A program made the translations under genes and the position numbers. Positions 5,693 to 10,329 of a DNA stretch of 10,329 bases are shown one piece after another; the first letter of the stretch is position 1, and every line of letters starts with the position of its first letter. The notes below the pieces were generated by a model, which had not been told where the DNA came from, did no database searches, and worked only from the letters and a program-made list of their open reading frames with translations. Origin of the DNA: Actinomycetota bacterium (GTDB lineage: Bacteria > Actinomycetota > Humimicrobiia > Humimicrobiales > Humimicrobiaceae); NCBI GenBank assembly GCA_016870675.1, contig VGAU01000043.1, forward strand, positions 1 through 10,329, in the 5' to 3' direction.

Positions 5693-6862
5693 ATGAGTAA
5701 TATAAAAGATAACCATAATTTTACCAAAGAAGATAGAAAATATATGGAGATTGCCATAAAGCTTGCCGAGAGAGGAAGAGGAGATACCAACCCCAATCCT
5801 ATGGTTGGAGCAATTATTGTAAAAGATGGAAAGATCATATCATCAGGCTATCATAGACAGGCAGGGCTTCACCATGCTGAAATAGAGGCAATAAATAATT
5901 CCAGCCAATCCCTGGAAAGCTCCACAATGTACGTAACTCTTGAACCGTGTACATTTCAGGGAAAAACACCACCTTGTGTTAATGAGATTGTAAAGCATAA
6001 ACTAAAAGAAATAATTATTGGATGTATTGACCCCAATCCCAAAGTTAATGGCAGGGGAATAGAATTTTTAAAAAAAGCTAGAATAAAAGTAAAAAGCGGA
6101 CTTCTAAAGAATAAAATAGAACAACAGAATGAAGTTTTTTTTAAACAAATCAAAACAGGAATTCCTTTTATTTGCTGTAAAATTGCTTCAAGTATTGACG
6201 GCAAATTAGCTGCAAAATCTTCTGATTCCAGATGGATAACATCGGAAAGATCAAGAATGCAGGTACAGGATCTCAGAAAAGAATACGGTTGTATATTGAC
6301 CGGAATAAATACCGTCTTAAATGACAATCCATATCTTTTCCCCAGAAAAAACATTGAATACTCCTATAAAAACTATGGCAGTCAAAAATTCTTCAGAGTA
6401 ATTCTTGACAGCAATCTTAGAATCAATTTAGATTCCAATATTGTAAAAACTTCCAACCTTGTAAAAACCATTGTTTTTATAGAAGATAAAAATAAATCCA
6501 AACTCACAGATAAAATTAAAAAACTGGAGGAAAATAATATTGATGTACTGCCAGTTAATAAAGATATCGTAGAATTCACTGGTCTGGATATCTTAAAAAT
6601 ACTCAAAATCTTATACAAAAAATATGAAATAACTTCCATACTTTTAGAATGCGGCCCGACTTTGATTACCGCTTTTTTAAAAAGAAATTTTATTGATAAG
6701 TTTATTTTTTATTTTGCACCAAAAATTATAGGAGGAGATAGTAATTATAGCATGTTTACAGGCCTTGGAATAAATAAAATAAAGGATTGTATAAACTTAA
6801 GATTCGAAAATATAAAAAAGATTGGCAGTGATATTATCATTACTGCTTATCCTTTAAAATGA
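5693..6862 (+). CDS. ribD: Bifunctional riboflavin deaminase/reductase RibD
   Basis: RibD converts 2,5-diamino-6-ribosylamino-4(3H)-pyrimidinone 5'-phosphate to 5-amino-6-ribitylamino-uracil phosphate by deamination and then NADPH-dependent reduction, in the cytoplasm. The protein has 389 residues, slightly longer than the usual 360-370. The N-terminal zinc deaminase domain (about 15-150) shows N-P-N-P-M-V-G-A, the catalytic H61-A-E63 and zinc cysteines in L-E-P-C86 and K-T-P-P-C95. The C-terminal reductase domain (about 155-385) shows K-I-A-S-S-I-D-G-K-L-A, S-R-W-I-T-S-E, L-L-E-C-G-P-T and F-A-P-K-I-I-G-G. It is the first gene after the FMN riboswitch. The ATG at 5693 has no recognisable ribosome binding site; the next in-frame ATG (residue 18) would still keep the domain intact. 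A 25-bp gap separates it from ribE. Confidence 0.96.
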   Translation: MSNIKDNHNFTKEDRKYMEIAIKLAERGRGDTNPNPMVGAIIVKDGKIISSGYHRQAGLHHAEIEAINNSSQSLESSTMYVTLEPCTFQGKTPPCVNEIVKHKLKEIIIGCIDPNPKVNGRGIEFLKKARIKVKSGLLKNKIEQQNEVFFKQIKTGIPFICCKIASSIDGKLAAKSSDSRWITSERSRMQVQDLRKEYGCILTGINTVLNDNPYLFPRKNIEYSYKNYGSQKFFRVILDSNLRINLDSNIVKTSNLVKTIVFIEDKNKSKLTDKIKKLEENNIDVLPVNKDIVEFTGLDILKILKILYKKYEITSILLECGPTLITAFLKRNFIDKFIFYFAPKIIGGDSNYSMFTGLGINKIKDCINLRFENIKKIGSDIIITAYPLK

Positions 6863-6887
6863 TAAAAAAATACCATCTGGAGTTTTT

Positions 6888-7556
6888 ATGTTTACAGGAC
6901 TTATAAAAGAAACCGGTAAAATAAAAAAGATAATAGATAAAGGCAGAGACAGGGAAATTGAAATTCAATGCCTTAAAATTTTAAGGGACTTATATATAGG
7001 TGACTCTATATCAGTAAATGGAATATGTCTTACAGTTAGAAGCCGGAGCAGTGAAAGTTTTACCTGTGACATCTCCTTCAGTACTTTAAATACAACTTCT
7101 TTAAAGTATCTTAATACCGGTGATATGGTTAACCTGGAAAACTCGCTAACCCCTCATGATAAACTTGGAGGACATTTCGTAAGTGGTCATGTGGATTGTA
7201 CAGGTAAAATTTTAAAAATAGAGAGAATTGGCAGATCTTATTTGATTGAACTGGAACTGCCTTCTGATATTCGGGATTTTGTAGCGCTAAAGGGCTCTAT
7301 AGCTATAGATGGGATCAGCCTTACCATATCTGAAGTTAAAGGTGAAAGCTTCAGCGTGGTTATCATTCCCTACACTTACGAAAATACAAATCTGTCCAGT
7401 AGGAAGCAAGGTGATATAGTTAATATCGAAGTCGATATGCTCGCCCGCTATATTGTAAATTTCCTGCAGGTTAGACAGATCGGCAATATAAATTCACAGG
7501 AATTAAAAGACAAAATACTTAAGGAGAAGCTGGAAAAACATGGATTCACAAAATAA
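6888..7556 (+). CDS. ribE: Riboflavin synthase, alpha subunit (RibE)
   Basis: Catalyses the last step, dismutation of two 6,7-dimethyl-8-ribityllumazine molecules to riboflavin and 5-amino-6-ribitylamino-uracil. The 222-residue protein has the two tandem lumazine-binding barrels of the family. The first starts M-F-T-G-L-I with G-D-S-I-S-V-N-G-I-C47-L-T-V; the second has H-F-V-S-G-H-V-D at about 96-103, K-G-S-I-A-I-D-G-I-S144-L-T-I and V-N-I-E-V-D183-M-L-A-R-Y. C47, S144 and D183 line up with residues considered important in E. coli riboflavin synthase. The C-terminal trimerisation helix ends L-E-K-H-G-F. CTGGAG is present upstream of the ATG. The end overlaps the start of ribBA by 17 bp, indicating translational coupling. 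The symbol follows B. subtilis usage; E. coli calls it ribC. Confidence 0.96.
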   Translation: MFTGLIKETGKIKKIIDKGRDREIEIQCLKILRDLYIGDSISVNGICLTVRSRSSESFTCDISFSTLNTTSLKYLNTGDMVNLENSLTPHDKLGGHFVSGHVDCTGKILKIERIGRSYLIELELPSDIRDFVALKGSIAIDGISLTISEVKGESFSVVIIPYTYENTNLSSRKQGDIVNIEVDMLARYIVNFLQVRQIGNINSQELKDKILKEKLEKHGFTK

Positions 7557-8769
7557 AAAAAATAAAAGCCTCTTTTATTCCATTGAGGATACTATACATG
7601 ACATAAGTCAGGGAAAAATAATAATTATTGTGGATGATAGGTCACTACATAATGAAGGAGTATTCTTCCAGGCTGCGGAAAAAGTAACTACTGCATCGGT
7701 AAATTTTTTCATAACATATGCCCGGGGCTTAATATTTTTACCCTGCGAGCAAAAAAGACTCGGCCAGTTAAAGATACCTATGATAAGTTATGAGAACGAA
7801 ACCCCTTCCACCAGTGTGAGAGCCCTGGCTGTATCCATAGATGCAAAATCAATAAGCGGCAGTGGCATCTCTGCCAGTGATAGAGTAAAGACCATAAAAA
7901 CTTTTATCAGTCCCGATACAAAGCCAGAAGATATATCCATACCTGGCCATATCTTCCCCCTTCGTTCCCATAATGGAGGTATTCTTACGAGGGCTGGTCA
8001 TACAGAGGCAGCAGTAGACCTTGCAAAAATAGCAGGTCTATATCCTGCCGGGATTATTTGCGAGGTTATCGGTGAAGATAGCGAGGTAGCGCATCTTCCT
8101 GATCTAATAAAAATCTCAAAAAAATTTAACCTTAAAATAATAACTATTGAAGAACTTATAAGTTATAGAAAGAGAAAAGAAAAATTAATTGAAAAAGTTG
8201 CCGAAGTCAACCTCCCCACCAAATGGGGCGATTTCAAGGCCATTACCTACAGGTCTGTTACTGAACCTGGATCTCATATCGCTTTTGTAAAGGGAGAAGT
8301 TAGTGGTAAAAAGAATGTTCTTGTAAGGGTGCATTCACAATGTCTTACCGGAGATACCTTTGGCTCTATGAGGTGTGACTGTGGCGAGCAGCTGGACAGT
8401 GCATTCAAGAAGATAAATGAAGAATGCTCAGGAGTACTGCTTTATATGGCCCAGGAAGGGAGAGGAATAGGACTCTGTAATAAAATGAGAGCCTATGAAC
8501 TTCAGGAAAAAGGTCTGGATACAGTTGAGGCAAACCTCCGGCTGGGTTTTGATGCCGACCTCAGGGATTATGGCATAGGAGCGCAGATACTTTCCGATCT
8601 CGGTCTTTCCACTATACATCTTATGACCAATAATCCAAAAAAAATAGTGGGCCTGGAAGGCTATGGGCTCAAGATAACCAAAAGAATACCCATAACCATA
8701 CCACCCAATAAAAACAATGAAAAATACCTATCAACCAAAAAAAATAAATTAAATCATATGTTAGACTAA
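7540..8769 (+). CDS. ribBA: RibBA: GTP cyclohydrolase II fused to a degenerate DHBP synthase domain
   Basis: Normal RibBA makes both riboflavin precursors: the N-terminal RibB half converts ribulose 5-phosphate to 3,4-dihydroxy-2-butanone 4-phosphate (DHBP), and the C-terminal RibA half opens GTP. The 409-residue length is typical. The RibA half (about 210-409) looks fully intact: V-R-V-H-S-Q-C268-L-T-G-D, zinc cysteines C279 and C281, Q-E-G-R-G-I-G-L, R-D-Y-G-I-G-A-Q-I-L and L-T-N-N-P-type L-M-T-N-N-P-K-K-I. In the RibB half the usual V-D-D-E-D-R-E-N-E-G-D loop reads V31-D-D-R-S-L36-H37-N-E39-G-V41, so R37, E38 and D42 of E. coli numbering are lost while E40 is kept; T-H-G is T-Y-A and the F-T-V threonine is alanine. 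Its later motifs (S-A-S-D-R, G-H154-T-E-A, C-E175) remain. A Shine-Dalgarno AAGGAG lies 13 bases upstream, inside ribE. DHBP synthase activity is doubtful. Confidence 0.93.
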   Translation: MDSQNKKNKSLFYSIEDTIHDISQGKIIIIVDDRSLHNEGVFFQAAEKVTTASVNFFITYARGLIFLPCEQKRLGQLKIPMISYENETPSTSVRALAVSIDAKSISGSGISASDRVKTIKTFISPDTKPEDISIPGHIFPLRSHNGGILTRAGHTEAAVDLAKIAGLYPAGIICEVIGEDSEVAHLPDLIKISKKFNLKIITIEELISYRKRKEKLIEKVAEVNLPTKWGDFKAITYRSVTEPGSHIAFVKGEVSGKKNVLVRVHSQCLTGDTFGSMRCDCGEQLDSAFKKINEECSGVLLYMAQEGRGIGLCNKMRAYELQEKGLDTVEANLRLGFDADLRDYGIGAQILSDLGLSTIHLMTNNPKKIVGLEGYGLKITKRIPITIPPNKNNEKYLSTKKNKLNHMLD

Positions 8770-8891
8770 AAGATAGAAAGGGGGGAAATAATTTATCTTT
8801 CTGCTTAGCTTTATTTAGTTATATTAATAGATTTTAGAACAATAAATCTTACCGGTAAAATTTTATTATATTATTATATGAGGGGGAAGTC

Positions 8892-9359
8892 ATGAAAAAA
8901 TATGAAGGTAAACTTGATGCAAAAAAACTAAAAATCGGAATAGTGGTAAGCAGGTATAATGATTTTATAACTTCAAAACTGCTGGACGGAGCACTGGACT
9001 GCCTGCACAGACACCAATGTGAAGATGATAATATCAATATAGCATGGGTGCCGGGAGCATTTGAAATCCCATCAGCATTAAAGATAATGGCAGAGTCAAA
9101 AAAATATGATGCCATTATATGTCTGGGCGCAGTTATAAAAGGAGATTCATCGCACAATCAATATATTGCAAGCGAAACTATAAAAGGGGTAGCCAGGATC
9201 AGCCTGGACTTTAATATTCCGGTTGCTTTTGGAGTTATAACTCCCGACAGCCTGGAACAGGCTATTGAAAGAGCCGGGACCAAAAGAGGAAATAAGGGTT
9301 GGGAAGCAGCATTAAGCGCAATTGAGATGGCAAACCTGTTTTTAGAGCTAAAATCCTAA
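8892..9359 (+). CDS. ribH: 6,7-dimethyl-8-ribityllumazine synthase (RibH)
   Basis: Condenses 5-amino-6-ribitylamino-uracil with DHBP to 6,7-dimethyl-8-ribityllumazine. The 155-residue protein has the family length and motifs in order: I-G-I-V-V-S-R-Y-N-D-F-I-T (15-27), W-V-P-G-A-F-E-I-P (52-60), G-A-V-I-K-G-D-S-S-H88 (79-88), V-A-F-G-V-I-T (111-117) and E126-R127-A-G-T-K-x-G-N-K-G. H88 and R127, the residues that handle the phosphorylated substrate, are kept; the usual T-T-H-F/Y is S-S-H-N here. Proteins of this family assemble into large capsids or pentamers. The ATG has a strong AGGGGG upstream. It is separated from ribBA by 122 bp, the only sizeable gap in the operon, but no terminator interrupts it. 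It needs DHBP, which the adjoining ribBA may not be able to supply. Confidence 0.97.
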   Translation: MKKYEGKLDAKKLKIGIVVSRYNDFITSKLLDGALDCLHRHQCEDDNINIAWVPGAFEIPSALKIMAESKKYDAIICLGAVIKGDSSHNQYIASETIKGVARISLDFNIPVAFGVITPDSLEQAIERAGTKRGNKGWEAALSAIEMANLFLELKS

Positions 9360-9411
9360 ATCGAATCAGTTTATCCAGCAGAATTTTATATTCTATGAAA
9401 AACGACCTGAT

Positions 9412-9456
9412 AAAAAAAATTAGAAGTGCTTATATCCCGATAAACACTTCTAATTT
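9412..9456 (-). terminator. Terminator between ribH and the corrinoid-protein gene
   Basis: AAATTAGAAGTG (9417-9428) and CACTTCTAATTT (9445-9456) form a 12-bp perfect stem, extended after one mismatch by TTAT/ATAA around the loop ATCCCG. On the minus strand the stem is followed by eight T residues (9412-9419 region), a strong intrinsic terminator 45 bases after the corrinoid-protein gene. On the plus strand the trailing sequence ATTTAATATT is a weaker U-tract, so it probably also ends the rib transcript about 97 bases after ribH. Confidence 0.88.
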
Positions 9457-9500
9457 AATATTCCTATTAAATAGAATTTAATAGATTTTCTACTCTCTAC

Positions 9501-10133
9501 TTATGAAAGTAGTTCATTGGCCAGATCAACAGCACTGGAAGCATCAGGAGCATAACCTGCTGCACCTATAGAGTCTGCATATTCCTGGGTAAGAGGTGCT
9601 CCGCCTACCATAACTTTTACACCAGCAGTCTCCTTGTCAGCTTTAAGCGTATCAATTACAGTTTTCATACCCGTCATTGTAGTGGTAAGAAGAGCTGATA
9701 GGCCTATTAGTTTAACACCATTCTTTTTTATTTCTTCTACAAACTTCTCTGAAGGAATATCAACTCCTAGATCAATAACAGTATATCCTCCACCTTCCAG
9801 CATCATACCTACAAGGTTTTTACCTATGTCGTGTAGATCTCCCTGTACTGTACCTATTATTACCTTACCTTTGGTATCTGCACCGGTTTCTGAAAGCAGT
9901 GGTTTTATAATGTCCATTGCAGCATGCATAGCTCTTGCGGCTATTAGTACCTCTGGTATGTAAAACTCGTTAGCCTTAAACTTTTTCCCCACCACATCCA
10001 TACCAGGCATAAGCCCATCATTTAAAATTTCCACTGCGGATACTCCCTCACCAACTAGTTTCTGGGCAATTTCCTTGCTTTTTATATTATCGCCTTTGAT
10101 GATGGAGTCTGCCAGATCTTGATATTTTGCCAT
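9501..10133 (-). CDS. Corrinoid protein of a methyltransferase system (MtbC/MtmC/MttC/MtaC-like)
   Basis: A 210-residue cobalamin carrier that shuttles methyl groups between a substrate-specific methyltransferase (methylamine, methanol or glycine-betaine type) and a second methyltransferase. The N-terminal helical cap domain covers about residues 1-85. The B12-binding Rossmann domain follows with G-D-L-H101-D-I-G-K-N (the histidine that ligates cobalt), I-D-L-G-V-D (about 120-125), G-L-S-A-L-L-T-T-T-M (144-153) and V-G-G-A-P (176-180), the standard D-x-H-x-x-G...S-x-L...G-G signature. A perfect Shine-Dalgarno AAAGGAGGT (10137-10145) lies upstream. The partner methyltransferases are not in the window, so the substrate cannot be assigned. 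It converges on the riboflavin operon with a shared terminator. Confidence 0.94.
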   Translation of the reverse strand: MAKYQDLADSIIKGDNIKSKEIAQKLVGEGVSAVEILNDGLMPGMDVVGKKFKANEFYIPEVLIAARAMHAAMDIIKPLLSETGADTKGKVIIGTVQGDLHDIGKNLVGMMLEGGGYTVIDLGVDIPSEKFVEEIKKNGVKLIGLSALLTTTMTGMKTVIDTLKADKETAGVKVMVGGAPLTQEYADSIGAAGYAPDASSAVDLANELLS

Positions 10134-10152
10134 TGTACCTCCTTTCTGTCTT

Positions 10153-10180
10153 AATATAGGTCTTTACCTATCACAGTAAA
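10153..10180 (-). promoter_or_regulatory. Candidate corrinoid-gene promoter with embedded inverted repeat
   Basis: On the minus strand TTTACT (10175-10180) and TATATT (10153-10158) lie 16 bases apart. The inverted repeat ATAGGT-CTTT-ACCTAT (10156-10171) covers the spacer and overlaps the -10, as an operator would. Transcription would start near 10147, directly at the Shine-Dalgarno sequence, which is tight. Other weak promoters further upstream are equally possible in this AT-rich DNA. Confidence 0.3.
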
Positions 10181-10241
10181 GCATTTTAATATCATAACAG
10201 AATAAACAAAAAAATAAAGAATGAATTTTTGTTTACTCAAC

Positions 10242-10280
10242 TTTTTTTATATTGTATACTTTTAAAACAATATAAAAAAA
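10242..10280. repeat. Perfect 14-bp A/T inverted repeat upstream of the corrinoid gene
   Basis: TTTTTTTATATTGT (10242-10255) and ACAATATAAAAAAA (10267-10280) are exact reverse complements with an 11-base spacer. In RNA the U-tract would lie in the 5' arm and the A-tract in the 3' arm on either strand, so it is not a standard intrinsic terminator. It lies about 110-150 bp upstream of the corrinoid-protein start and could be a binding site, a cruciform or a transcript end for a gene beyond the window. Confidence 0.5.
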
Positions 10281-10329
10281 TGTACTGTTAAGTGATTTCA
10301 GAGACTAATTTTTAACCTTTATGTCAATA

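Noticed and set aside
5956..6354. 132-codon minus-strand frame inside ribD
   Set aside because: Antisense to the conserved deaminase and reductase motifs of ribD; no family features.
8892..9359. S-S-H-N in place of T-T-H-F/Y in RibH as a sign of inactivity
   Set aside because: The catalytic histidine and the phosphate-binding arginine are both kept, and the rest of the protein is highly typical.
9417..9456. Inverted repeat after ribH as a CRISPR or mobile-element end
   Set aside because: A single hairpin with a T-run between convergent genes is fully explained as a terminator.
9395..9481. 28-codon frame after ribH
   Set aside because: It runs straight through the terminator hairpin and has no ribosome binding site.
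9634..9963. 109-codon plus-strand frame inside the corrinoid-protein gene
   Set aside because: Antisense to the conserved B12-binding domain; a composition artefact.

Overview
The window suggests an AT-rich, low-GC bacterium, probably an anaerobe of Firmicutes or Atribacterota type. This placement is inference. It rests on the base composition, strong AAAGGAGG-type ribosome binding sites, an FMN riboswitch followed by an intrinsic terminator upstream of a ribD-ribE-ribBA-ribH operon, a binding-protein-dependent sugar transporter under a LacI-type repressor, and a methyltransferase-type corrinoid protein. No rRNA, tRNA, CRISPR array or intact mobile element is visible.

Left part (1-5095, all minus strand). 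Read in the direction of transcription, this is a LacI-family regulator, about 625 bp of degenerate DNA, a lipoprotein sugar-binding protein, a MalF-like permease, a MalG-like permease, and the first 23 codons of a membrane protein that runs off the window. A perfect 16-bp hairpin separates the binding-protein gene from the permeases. It probably lets the binding protein be made in excess. The degenerate stretch keeps the C-terminal end of a ROK-family sugar kinase or repressor and several orphan ribosome binding sites, so one or more sugar-metabolism genes seem to have been lost there. A LacI/CcpA-type operator (TGATACCGCTAACA, 5125-5138) lies just upstream of the regulator and suggests autoregulation. 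No ATPase subunit is in the window.

Middle (5096-5692). This intergenic stretch holds the lacI promoter and operator, a 41-codon orphan frame, a cluster of small inverted repeats, a good sigma-A-like promoter (5418-5446), an FMN riboswitch (5491-5612) and its expression-platform terminator (5642-5672). The antiterminator can be read directly: 9 bases at the 3' end of the aptamer are perfectly complementary to the loop and 3' arm of the terminator.

Right part (5693-9359, plus strand). These are ribD, ribE, ribBA and ribH, which together cover riboflavin synthesis from GTP and ribulose 5-phosphate apart from a dephosphorylation step. The GTP cyclohydrolase II half of RibBA looks intact. Its DHBP synthase half has lost most of the acidic catalytic loop (DDEDRENEGD-type has become DDRSLHNEGV) along with other active-site residues. 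The operon may therefore depend on a DHBP synthase encoded elsewhere. This is the most interesting observation in the window.

Far right (9412-10329, minus strand). A two-domain corrinoid protein of the MtbC/MtmC/MttC/MtaC type faces the rib operon and ends in a strong terminator hairpin shared by the two convergent units. Its upstream region holds a perfect 14-bp A/T inverted repeat.
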